A DNA stretch of 13,754 nt, taken from JACPFV01 sp035526825 (lineage in GTDB: Bacteria > Pseudomonadota > Gammaproteobacteria > Nevskiales > Nevskiaceae). The position numbers were made by a program, and so were the translations under genes. The stretch covers positions 1 to 13,754 of the forward strand of contig DATLBT010000068.1 in NCBI GenBank assembly GCA_035526825.1, written 5' to 3'. Below are positions 6,841 through 13,430 of this stretch, piece by piece (position 1 is the stretch's first letter; every line of letters starts with the position of its first letter). The notes beneath the pieces were generated by a model that had not been told where the DNA came from, searched no databases, and saw only the letters and a list, made by a program, of their open reading frames with translations.

Positions 6841-6874
6841 TGTCCTCCCTAGCGCAGCGAGGGATCGCGTTCCC
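6841..6874. repeat. Short intergenic repeat, copy 1
   Basis: This 34-base stretch matches 8670-8703 at 31 of 34 positions. The 20-base core AGCGCAGCGAGGGATCGCGT is identical in both. It lies in the gap between two divergent genes (6823-6940), where I see no other clear feature. In copy 2 the element has the inverted ends ATCCC and GGGAT around an 11-base centre. In copy 1 the left end is CTCCC. Confidence 0.6.
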
Positions 6875-6940
6875 GCGCCGCCGTCATGCGCAAATGCTAC
6901 TGTCCCCCCGCGCAAACAGCGCACAACCCAGGAGCGAACA

Positions 6941-7039
6941 ATGAGCAAAGGCATGGAACGCAAGAAGGAAACCAAGAAGAAGCCCTCACGCACGCCGCAA
7001 GAGAAGCGCGCCGAAAAGCGGGAAAAGCAGGGCCGCTAG
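6941..7039 (+). CDS. Very small basic protein, 32 residues
   Basis: The open frame from ATG 6941 to TAG 7037-7039 encodes 32 residues. It starts MSKGMERKKETKKKPSRTPQ and ends in EKRAEKREKQGR. Nine Lys and five Arg are set against five Glu. CCAGGAGCGAAC precedes the ATG, a good ribosome-binding site at normal spacing. Similar tiny proteins (MSKG...KK.TKK.P.KT..EKRA.K) are known to me from many proteobacteria but have no assigned function. The high charge suggests RNA or ribosome contact or simple disorder, which is only inference. It is followed after 14 bases by the VOC-protein gene and is probably co-transcribed with it and the RNA methyltransferase. Confidence 0.75.
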   Translation: MSKGMERKKETKKKPSRTPQEKRAEKREKQGR

Positions 7040-7053
7040 GGCAGGCAGCATCA

Positions 7054-7527
7054 ATGAACAAGAACACGATCTGCCTGTGGTTCAACCGTGACGCGGAGCA
7101 GGCCGCAAGCTTTTATGCCCAAACCTTTCCTCACAGCTCGGTCGGCGCGATACACCGTGCGCCGTCCGACTTTCCGGGCGGCAAGGCAGGCCAGGTCCTG
7201 ACGGTCGAGTTCACGGTATGCGGCGTGCCGTGCATGGGTATCAATGGCGGGGATGCGTTCAAGCAAAGTGAGGCGTTCTCCTTTCAGATCGCCACCGACG
7301 ACCAGGCGGAGACCGATCGCTACTGGAACGCGATCGTCGGCAATGGCGGCGTCGCGAGCATGTGCGGCTGGTGCAAGGACAAATGGGGACTGTCATGGCA
7401 GATCACCCCGCGCGTGCTGACCGAGGCGATGGCCCAAGGTGGCAAGGTGGCGAAGCGCGCGTTCGAGGCGATGATGCAGATGCAGAAAATCGACGTCGCC
7501 AAGATCGAGGCGGCGATTCGAGGCTAG
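7054..7527 (+). CDS. VOC-superfamily protein, PhnB-like (3-demethylubiquinone methyltransferase-type fold)
   Basis: The 157-residue product has the pattern of PhnB-like glyoxalase/bleomycin-resistance-fold proteins. It has CLWFNRDAEQAASFYAQTFP (7-26), the strand VLTVEFTVCGVPCMGINGG (48-66), FSFQIATDD (76-84) and WNAIVGNGGVASMCGWCKDKWGLSWQITP (91-119). Family members pair beta-alpha-beta-beta-beta units and often bind a metal, but their substrates are mostly unknown despite the methyltransferase name given to the domain. The start at 7054 is preferred over the in-frame ATG at 6886 because homology begins at MNKNTICLWF and the upstream stretch overlaps the small basic-protein gene in another frame. 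Its stop TAG overlaps the GTG of the next gene by one base. Confidence 0.88.
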   Translation: MNKNTICLWFNRDAEQAASFYAQTFPHSSVGAIHRAPSDFPGGKAGQVLTVEFTVCGVPCMGINGGDAFKQSEAFSFQIATDDQAETDRYWNAIVGNGGVASMCGWCKDKWGLSWQITPRVLTEAMAQGGKVAKRAFEAMMQMQKIDVAKIEAAIRG

Positions 7528-8648
7528 TGGACCTGTTCGCAGTCGCGCCTCCCGGCGTCGAAACCCTCCTTCAGCGCGAGCTCGCCGCACTCGGCCTTGA
7601 GGGACGCGCCGTGCCCGGCGGCGTGGAGCTGCGCGGCGACGCCGCCACGATCGGTCGCGTGAACCTCGAGTCGCGACTGGCATCACGCCTGCTGCTGCGC
7701 CTGGCCCGCTTCGAGACGGAACACCTCAACGAGCTCGAGAAATTCACCGCGAAGCTCGACGTGGCACCGTTCATTCGCGCCGACGAGCCATTATCGGTGC
7801 GCGCTTCTTGCCGCAAGTCGCGCATCTACCATTCGGGGGCGGCCGAGGAGCGCGTCCAGCGCGCACTCGCAAAAAAGCTCGGCGCCGCCCCTGCGCCGGC
7901 GCAATCGAACCTCGACGAGGACGACGCGCCGCCGCAGACCGTGCTCGTGCGTTTCGACCACGACGTCTGCACGCTGAGTCTCGACACCTCCGGCGCGCAC
8001 CTGCACAAGCGCGGCTACCGCCTCGAGAGCGGCAAGGCGCCGATACGCGAGACCCTCGCCGCCGCGCTGCTCGCGGAGGCCGGCTATCAAGGCGACGTCG
8101 CCTTCGTCGATCCCCTGTGCGGGTCCGGCACCTTCGCCATCGAGGCCGCCTCGATCGCGACTCGCTCGGCCCCGGGCCGCCTGCGCAACTTCGCCTTCGA
8201 GCGCTGGCCTTCTTACGACGCCCGAGCGATGCGTCGGCTGCGGGATGAGGCCGATGCGCGCCGCCGCCCCGCTCCGGCACCGATCGTCGCCAGCGATCGC
8301 GACGAGGGCGCCGTCAGCATCGCCCAGCGAAATGCCGAGCGTGCCGAGGTCGCGATCGAGGTGCGGCACCAATCGCTATCGGACTCACGGCCGCCGGCCA
8401 GCGATGGCCTGCTGTTGACCAATCCGCCTTACGGCGCGCGCGTCGGCGATCCTGGTCGGCTGCGCGACCTTTACGCGACCCTTGGCAAGCTCGCAAATCG
8501 CCCATTTGCCGGATGGACCGTCGGCTTCGTCACCACCGATGAGCGGCTGGCGCTTGCGAGCGGCATCGCCTTCACGCGCATGGGCCCACCCGTGCCGCAT
8601 GGCGGCCTCCGCGTAAAGCTCTACCTGCGCGAACCCGCCGTGCCCTAA
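7527..8648 (+). CDS. THUMP-domain class I RNA methyltransferase (RlmL/COG0116-like)
   Basis: The 373-residue product is laid out like the G2445 N2-methylase half of RlmL. It has an N-terminal ferredoxin-like segment (LFAVAPPGVETLLQRELAAL, 3-22), a THUMP domain (about 45-155), then a Rossmann methyltransferase. SAM motif I is VDPLCGSGTFAIEAA (194-208), an acidic motif II is ASDRD (255-259), and the amino-methylase motif IV is TNPPYG (298-303). This supports N2-methylation of a guanine in rRNA or tRNA, most likely 23S rRNA as in RlmL. The second (RlmK) methylase half of the long gammaproteobacterial RlmL is absent. The GTG start at 7527 gives VDLFAVAPPG, right at the family's usual N-terminus, and overlaps the preceding stop (TAGTG). 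Confidence 0.9.
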   Translation: MDLFAVAPPGVETLLQRELAALGLEGRAVPGGVELRGDAATIGRVNLESRLASRLLLRLARFETEHLNELEKFTAKLDVAPFIRADEPLSVRASCRKSRIYHSGAAEERVQRALAKKLGAAPAPAQSNLDEDDAPPQTVLVRFDHDVCTLSLDTSGAHLHKRGYRLESGKAPIRETLAAALLAEAGYQGDVAFVDPLCGSGTFAIEAASIATRSAPGRLRNFAFERWPSYDARAMRRLRDEADARRRPAPAPIVASDRDEGAVSIAQRNAERAEVAIEVRHQSLSDSRPPASDGLLLTNPPYGARVGDPGRLRDLYATLGKLANRPFAGWTVGFVTTDERLALASGIAFTRMGPPVPHGGLRVKLYLREPAVP

Positions 8649-8649
8649 C

Positions 8650-8703
8650 TGTCATCCCGAGCGCGCCCCTGTCATCCCGAGCGCAGCGAGGGATCGCGTG
8701 CCC
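8650..8703. repeat. Short intergenic repeat, copy 2 with partial tandem duplication
   Basis: The 15 bases TGTCATCCCGAGCGC occur at 8650-8664 and again at 8670-8684, a 20-base period. The second unit continues into the 20-base core AGCGCAGCGAGGGATCGCGT (8680-8699) shared with 6851-6870. The element begins right after the RNA methyltransferase stop. Its ATCCC and GGGAT ends can pair. I know TGTCATCCCGAGCG...CGAGGGATC-type sequences as common dispersed intergenic repeats in many bacterial genomes. Their role is unknown. Confidence 0.65.
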
Positions 8704-8786
8704 ATTGCCACTGCTCACCATCGATCTCCCAACCCCGGAACCGCCATCCCCCTAAACTTCCCCCACGCACTCCGCCCAGGATCCTC

Positions 8787-9200
8787 GTGAACGAAACCTT
8801 CGCCGCGCGCATCGCGCAGATGAACGCCATGTACAAGCTGCCAGCCCACGACCGCCCAACAATCCCGGCCGACGTGACCGACCGCCTGCGCAAGTTCAAG
8901 GCCACGCTGATGGACGAAGTGCATGAGATCGACGAGATCGTCGCGCAGGCGGAGCAGGGCGCGGACAAGCTCGACCTCGCCGTGGCGATCGCAGATCTGC
9001 TCGGCGACGTGATCGTCTAATGCCGGTCGGAGGCGCTGAAGTACGGCATTCCGTTGGAGGCAGTGCTGCAGATCATCATGGACAGCAACGCGAGCAAGCT
9101 CGGCGCGGATGGCAAGCCGATCTACGACGCGAACGGTAAGTTCTTGAAGGGACCAAATTACTGGAAGCCGGAGGGGAAGATTCGCGAGATGCTCGTTTGA
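8787..9200 (+). pseudogene. MazG-like/PRA-pyrophosphohydrolase gene with one internal TAA
   Basis: One reading frame from GTG 8787 to TGA 9198-9200 (137 codons) is open except for TAA at 9018-9020. Before the stop are 77 residues carrying the MazG-type metal-site pattern EVHE (44-47) and AIADLLGDVIV (67-77). After it, in the same frame, 59 codons encode CRSEALKYGIPLEAVLQIIMD, then SNASKLGADGKP and GKFLKGPNYW. Relatives that I know as phosphoribosyl-ATP pyrophosphohydrolase-like MazG proteins read GD.IVYCRSEA at the junction, so the TAA replaces a tyrosine codon by one base. Intact relatives hydrolyse a nucleotide pyrophosphate bond. The truncated 77-residue product would lack the final helices and the C-terminal KGPNYW segment. 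AGGATCC precedes the GTG. This may be a recent pseudogene, a sequencing error or readthrough. Confidence 0.85.
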
Positions 9201-9325
9201 AAGCTTCGTCGATAGTTTGAATAACGGAAATTGCATTGGCGATGCCCTAGGCGGATAACAACGCCCCAGTCTGACGTAGCATTCATGGCTGAAAAGCGCC
9301 CCGACGGCGCCCGGGATACCACCAA

Positions 9326-11173
9326 ATGATCCACGTCCTTTTCCGCGCAGCGCCCGCGGCGCTCGCACTCATGCTTTTCGGCTGTGGCCAGTCGACTCCG
9401 CCCATCGGCGGGGCTCGCGCCATCCAGCCCAGCTCTCGCTGCACGTCCATGGCGGGACCTGACACGGTCGCGAGCGCGCAGGTGGGGAACAATTGCGTCG
9501 GCTGTTCGACATCGAATCCAGCGCTTGCCGCAGACGCGGACGAGGAGACGTTCGCGACGATGAAGCTGACAGCGGCGGCGGGCGGGGGTGTCTCGCTGCG
9601 CGTCGCCCAGCCCGGGGTCGTGCAAGGGGCGGGGACCAAGGTCGGTGCGATCGCGCAACTTGGCCGGAACGCGCAGGCCGCGATGAACCCGCACGCTTTT
9701 TTGCGGACCTATCTTGGCGATGCACGCCAGGAGGAACTGCCGCTCACTCCGACGTCGGGATTCAATACGACGGCAGGCTCGACCGGCGTCGTGCTGTTCG
9801 AGGCGGAAACCTCCAAGCCCTACGACACGGTCGAGTTTGCGGTCGAGAGCGGCGGCATGGTGGGAGACCTGGACATCAGCGTCTACGAAACCTGCAGCAA
9901 GGTGGGAGCCGATGCGTCGACTCCGCAGGCTGATGGCTCTGGCCACAAGCGCGCGCCCGCTGCGGTCGTCGCTGACCTCAGCACCGGAAACAACCCCTAT
10001 CACAACGCCTTCCGGCGCCCGGACTGGAAGTCGCACCCCTCTAAATTCATTCCCGGATTTCCAACCGACGCGCCGGCGCTCGAGCTCACCTTTGGCGCGG
10101 ATTTCGAGGCGAATCGTGCCGCGGACGAAGCGAAGTGGCGCTCGATGCAAACCGGGGTCACCTATTGGATCCCCGGCACCAACCTGCTGTACCTCCGTAC
10201 GCGGACCGTGGAAGAGGCGTTCCCAGGCGCGGATGACCGGCTGCCTTACGAGACCAACAACCACGGCGTGTTGACCGCCGGGACCATCGCCGACGCCTGC
10301 AAGGACTGCTACCTGCTGATCGTGTCGGATCCGCAAGGCGGCTTCACCTATTCGCTCGACTTCATTGCGCAGCACGCGCCGTGGGTCGACGTCGCGGCGA
10401 GCACGCAGCAGGCGACCACCATCACGCCGCTCGGCGCGGTCGAGGCCGCCAGCGGGCTGCTGCTCAGCCCGCTGATGGGGCCCACAAGTCCATACGCGTC
10501 TGCGGCCAAGCGCTGGGCCGAGGCGGGCAAGCTCTACTTCATCGCCTCAGGCAACACGCCGTTGTCGGCGACGGGCTACCCGGTGCCGCTCCCCACGAGC
10601 GATCGCACGCTGCCGCCGTGGTTCACGGTGGTTGGCGGCGCGTACGCCGAGTGCCGCGGCAGCGAGCGGAACGCCGGCCGACCGACGGAGTTCGCGTCCG
10701 AATACGTCGTGACCGTGGGCGCGGTGAACTCGATGGACGAGTACGAGACCGTGTCCGGCACGTCGTTCTCGACGCCGCTGGTGGCAACGCGATTCGCACA
10801 GGCGCTCAAGCGCGTCCGCATCGCCTTGGGCGACACGCGTGAGCCAGGGGTGTACTGGTCCGGCACGCCGCTAAACACCACCTATCTCGCCGACGGCAAG
10901 CTCACGCGTGATGAGCTTTATGACGCGTTCGCCAAGGCCGCCGACCTGTTCCTCGCGGACGAATACACCGGCCCCTGCGGCAGCAACGGGGTGGCGGCGT
11001 CGCCGCAGCCGTGGCTCGAGATGGGCTGGGGCTATGTCGGTCCCGAGCAGGCGGCGCTCGCTGCCGATCTGATTTTGGGCCTGCGTGAGGCGTCCGCCAA
11101 GTCGGCAGAGCACGTGAATTACATGGACACTTATCTCGGGGCGCGGGAAGCGACGGGTGCAGTTACTCCCTAG
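9326..11173 (+). CDS. Lipoprotein with divergent subtilisin-like (S8) peptidase domain
   Basis: The 615-residue product opens with a lipoprotein signal (hydrophobic AALALMLFGC) and lipobox Cys20, so it is probably anchored at the outer membrane or periplasmic face. A small Cys-rich domain follows (about 57-112, CVGCSTSNPA...ETFAT). A subtilase-like part (about 275-500) then shows the His motif NNHGVLTAGTIA (His313), the oxyanion Asn in IASGN (Asn410) and the Ser motif VSGTSFSTPLVAT (Ser480). The expected catalytic Asp strand aligns with TYWIPGTNLLYL (279-290), which has Pro-Gly-Thr in place of Asp-Thr-Gly, so activity is doubtful. CKDCYLL after the His motif and APWVDVAAS fit a divergent S8/S53-like subgroup that I know from actinobacteria and proteobacteria. 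No strong ribosome-binding site is seen. It converges on the lipoprotein gene at 11252-11797 with which it shares its N-terminal domain. Confidence 0.8.
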   Translation: MIHVLFRAAPAALALMLFGCGQSTPPIGGARAIQPSSRCTSMAGPDTVASAQVGNNCVGCSTSNPALAADADEETFATMKLTAAAGGGVSLRVAQPGVVQGAGTKVGAIAQLGRNAQAAMNPHAFLRTYLGDARQEELPLTPTSGFNTTAGSTGVVLFEAETSKPYDTVEFAVESGGMVGDLDISVYETCSKVGADASTPQADGSGHKRAPAAVVADLSTGNNPYHNAFRRPDWKSHPSKFIPGFPTDAPALELTFGADFEANRAADEAKWRSMQTGVTYWIPGTNLLYLRTRTVEEAFPGADDRLPYETNNHGVLTAGTIADACKDCYLLIVSDPQGGFTYSLDFIAQHAPWVDVAASTQQATTITPLGAVEAASGLLLSPLMGPTSPYASAAKRWAEAGKLYFIASGNTPLSATGYPVPLPTSDRTLPPWFTVVGGAYAECRGSERNAGRPTEFASEYVVTVGAVNSMDEYETVSGTSFSTPLVATRFAQALKRVRIALGDTREPGVYWSGTPLNTTYLADGKLTRDELYDAFAKAADLFLADEYTGPCGSNGVAASPQPWLEMGWGYVGPEQAALAADLILGLREASAKSAEHVNYMDTYLGAREATGAVTP

Positions 11174-11251
11174 TTTTTGGCGACTGCAACGCTAAAGCGT
11201 CATCACGCCGAACGCACTTCCCGCGCGCTAGCCCACGCCTGCGCCGTCCTC

Positions 11252-11797
11252 TCAGTCGACGCAGAGCTCCTGCACCAGCACCTCCCCGGTGCTCGTGTTG
11301 GAGATCGTGGCCTGGATGCCGTCGAAAGGCAGCGTCGTGACGAAGCCCACGAAGCTGTCCTGGCCGTCGCGGAAGTTGCAGATTTGCGCGATCCCGCTGC
11401 AGTTGTCGCTGCCGTTCTGTCGGCTCACCGGCGCCGCCGATTCCTGCTGCGTGCCGCCACGCAGCGTCGCCATCGAGATCGAAATGCCGGCCGGGCTCGG
11501 CAGGTAGAACGACACGCCGGCAACGGTGCCGCCTTCCTGCAGATCGCCGGACAACCCGCGAAAGCTGCCGCCGCCGCTGGGGGCGATCGTCGCGACGGTC
11601 GCGAAGCTGCCGTCGAACGCGTGCGCAGGGTTCTCGACGTTGAGACAGCCCGAGCAGCCCGCGCTTCCCGACGGCAAGGTGTGGCAGAACTCGTTGGCCA
11701 CCGCGCCCGCGGGAGTGGACGCATCGCCGCCGCCTCCACCGCAGCCGCCAAGTAGCAGCGTCAACAAGGCAGCGCCTGGCATGGACATCTTCTTCAT
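11252..11797 (-). CDS. Small lipoprotein with a Cys-x-Gly-Cys beta domain
   Basis: From the ATG at 11797 the product is 181 residues. It has a lipoprotein signal MKKMSMPGAALLTLLLGG and Cys19, then a Gly-rich linker. The mature part has CSGCLNVENPAHAFDGSFAT (48-67), a GGG turn (75-77), then alternating strands through SFYLPSPAGISISMATLRGG, and a C-terminal SNTSTGEVLVQELCVD (166-181). Additional cysteines at 38, 133, 140 and 179 could form disulfides. The pattern recalls all-beta ligand-binding or discoidin-like modules, but I do not recognise the family. GGGGAG stands at proper spacing before this ATG, which rules out the upstream in-frame start at 11905. The gene is convergent with the S8-like lipoprotein gene (78 bases between stops) and shares its N-terminal domain. 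Confidence 0.8.
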   Translation of the reverse strand: MKKMSMPGAALLTLLLGGCGGGGGDASTPAGAVANEFCHTLPSGSAGCSGCLNVENPAHAFDGSFATVATIAPSGGGSFRGLSGDLQEGGTVAGVSFYLPSPAGISISMATLRGGTQQESAAPVSRQNGSDNCSGIAQICNFRDGQDSFVGFVTTLPFDGIQATISNTSTGEVLVQELCVD

Positions 11798-11885
11798 CGG
11801 GTGCTCCCCAGAGGAATTATTCGGCGGAGCATACCGGGCAACGGAAGGTCGACGCTCAATTCTGCCCACACCAGAGGTCAGGCTG

Positions 11886-13367
11886 TCAGCCGCCCGCGCC
11901 GCCATCGAGCGGCTGCGCCAGGATCCACAGCCCGATGGTGGTAAACGCCATCATCAGCAACAGCATCGGCAACTGGCTCAGCGTGGCCTGGCGCCGGGTC
12001 GGGAAGACGCGCAGCGCCTCGATGTGGGCCAGGTAGACGCTGACGATGTGGCCGAACAGGATCAGCCAGACCTGCGTGTGCCACACCACGCTCGGGTTCG
12101 GGATCATCGGCGTCGCCAGCCAGCCCGCCGTACCGAACAGGTTCCAGCCGAAGCCGAACGGGTCGGACACCAGCCGCACGATCTGCAGGCCCTGCGTCAG
12201 GATCAGCGTCCAGTAGTGCGTGATGTTGTAAACCAGCGCGATGGGCAACAGCGCAAAGGCGAAACGCAGCGCGAGCTCGCGCAGGGGCAGCGGGCTGCGC
12301 GTCACCGCCTTCGCCAAAGCGATGCAGGCGAGATACATCGCCAGGTACAGGAATGGCGACAGCACCAGCGCCAAGGTCTGAGTGCCGAGATGGATCTTGC
12401 GCAGCGTCGAGTAGGTCTGGCCCGGGTCCGCGGCGAGCCAGGGCTTGAGCACCTGATACAGGTCCGTCCAGAAAATCTGTTTCCACGGCACCGTCTCGCG
12501 CACGCCGTCGAACGCCGTCGACGACAGCATGAACAGCACGAACAGCAGCAGGCTGACGTGGTCCGCGTGCTCCTGCAGCACGCCGACGAAGGGCGCGCGC
12601 AGCCGTAGCACGCCGCGCTGCCCCGGCGCGGCAGGCGGCACGTATTCCAGCGGCGCCATCTTCGCGAGGAGGCGGAAAAACACCGCGAAGAACTCGCAAT
12701 AGCGGAACCACGCCGCCTTGCCGACCAGCCAGATGCCCGCAAAATTCATCGCCGAATAGGCGAGCAGCAGCGCCGCGAGCGAGGGCGGGGTAGTGCCGGC
12801 GAACAACTCGATCCAGATGAACGCCATGTAGAACGCGAGCGCCGGGTAGTACCCGAGTCGCTGCGGATACGCGATCCGTCCGCGCGCCCAGTGCGCTGCG
12901 AAACTCTCAAGGCCCTCCGCCAGCACTTTCCAGGGATTGATCAGCGCGTAGGCGTCGCCGACGAAGGCCGTCAGGTACGCAAGACCCAGGACGAACACGA
13001 TCCAGAAGAACGTCATGTTGAAGTTGGCGTAGGCGTTCTTCGTGCCGAAGAATCCCGTCGCCATGCACAGCAGCAGCGCGCCGACGCTGAGCAGCTTCAA
13101 CGCCGGCAGCAAGGCCCCGCGCAAGGCGAGCGCGCCGCCGGCGCCGCCGATCTCGCGCCGGCGCAGATTGAGTCCGACGCTCCGCGCGCCGACGAACCAC
13201 GCGACCACCAGGAACGACCCCGCCAGCGCCGCTGCCGCGCCGTACAGGTACATCCAGACCGGCACGGGCAGGTTGTAGAGCTGGCCGAACGAATGCGCCA
13301 GGGCCGGGCCCGGCACCGTCAGCAGCAACACGACCGAAATGACGACCGGCAACGCGTGTGTTTTCAT
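11886..13367 (-). CDS. Large polytopic membrane protein with mature N-terminal His
   Basis: The 493-residue product starts with a cleavable-looking signal peptide (1-24, PGPALA) so that the mature chain would begin HSFGQLYNLPVPVWMYLYG. About eleven hydrophobic segments follow. Histidines lie in or near membrane segments: LQEHADHVSLLLFVLF (264-279), NITHYWT (381-387), and VWHTQVWLILFGHIVSVYLAH (428-448). STAFDGV (283-289) is a further conserved-looking stretch. This outline (AHG/AHS start, LP.P.WLY, STAFDG) matches membrane proteins that some databases label fenitrothion hydrolase. I would not accept that activity from sequence alone. GGAAGG precedes the ATG. The gene is divergent from a lipoprotein gene 63 bases away, and its stop is 88 bases upstream of the small lipoprotein start. 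Confidence 0.8.
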   Translation of the reverse strand: MKTHALPVVISVVLLLTVPGPALAHSFGQLYNLPVPVWMYLYGAAAALAGSFLVVAWFVGARSVGLNLRRREIGGAGGALALRGALLPALKLLSVGALLLCMATGFFGTKNAYANFNMTFFWIVFVLGLAYLTAFVGDAYALINPWKVLAEGLESFAAHWARGRIAYPQRLGYYPALAFYMAFIWIELFAGTTPPSLAALLLAYSAMNFAGIWLVGKAAWFRYCEFFAVFFRLLAKMAPLEYVPPAAPGQRGVLRLRAPFVGVLQEHADHVSLLLFVLFMLSSTAFDGVRETVPWKQIFWTDLYQVLKPWLAADPGQTYSTLRKIHLGTQTLALVLSPFLYLAMYLACIALAKAVTRSPLPLRELALRFAFALLPIALVYNITHYWTLILTQGLQIVRLVSDPFGFGWNLFGTAGWLATPMIPNPSVVWHTQVWLILFGHIVSVYLAHIEALRVFPTRRQATLSQLPMLLLMMAFTTIGLWILAQPLDGGAGG

Positions 13368-13394
13368 GACCTTCCGATAGATGTGTTTCTACCC

Positions 13395-13423
13395 CTGACG
13401 CGCCCAGCCTGCACTCCTATCAT
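13395..13423 (+). promoter_or_regulatory. Candidate sigma70 promoter for the lipoprotein at 13431
   Basis: CTGACG (13395-13400, four of six) and TATCAT (13418-13423, five of six) are 17 bases apart, the ideal spacing. Transcription would start about seven bases on, at 13430-13431, which is the ATG itself. There is no Shine-Dalgarno before that ATG, so a leaderless mRNA is suggested. Confidence 0.4.
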
Positions 13424-13430
13424 GATCCCC

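Noticed and set aside
5446..6852. Plus-strand open frame (468 codons) overlapping the cyclase and the next gene
   Set aside because: It crosses the end of the cyclase and runs antisense through the 6439-6822 gene. Arg-rich content marks it as an alternative-frame shadow.
9019..9200. Re-initiation at the ATG overlapping the internal TAA (TAATG) of the MazG-like gene
   Set aside because: That ATG is in a different frame from the conserved C-terminal part, so it would not produce the missing domain.
9231..9259. TTGCAT-17-GATAAC as promoter of the S8-like gene
   Set aside because: Three and four matches of six in a 125-base gap are near chance, and the distance to the ATG gives no further support.
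8715..9368. Minus-strand open frame covering the broken MazG-like gene
   Set aside because: Considered because the plus frame has a stop. The plus frame keeps family residues on both sides of TAA, while this frame has no recognisable domain.
9158..10375. Long minus-strand open frame (405 codons) opposite the S8-like lipoprotein gene
   Set aside because: It is antisense to a gene with clear lipobox and protease motifs, is rich in Arg and Ala as expected for shadows in G+C-rich DNA, and shows no family pattern.
11189..11200. ACGCT-AA-AGCGT as terminator between the two convergent lipoprotein genes
   Set aside because: Only five pairs with a two-base loop and no T-run on either strand.
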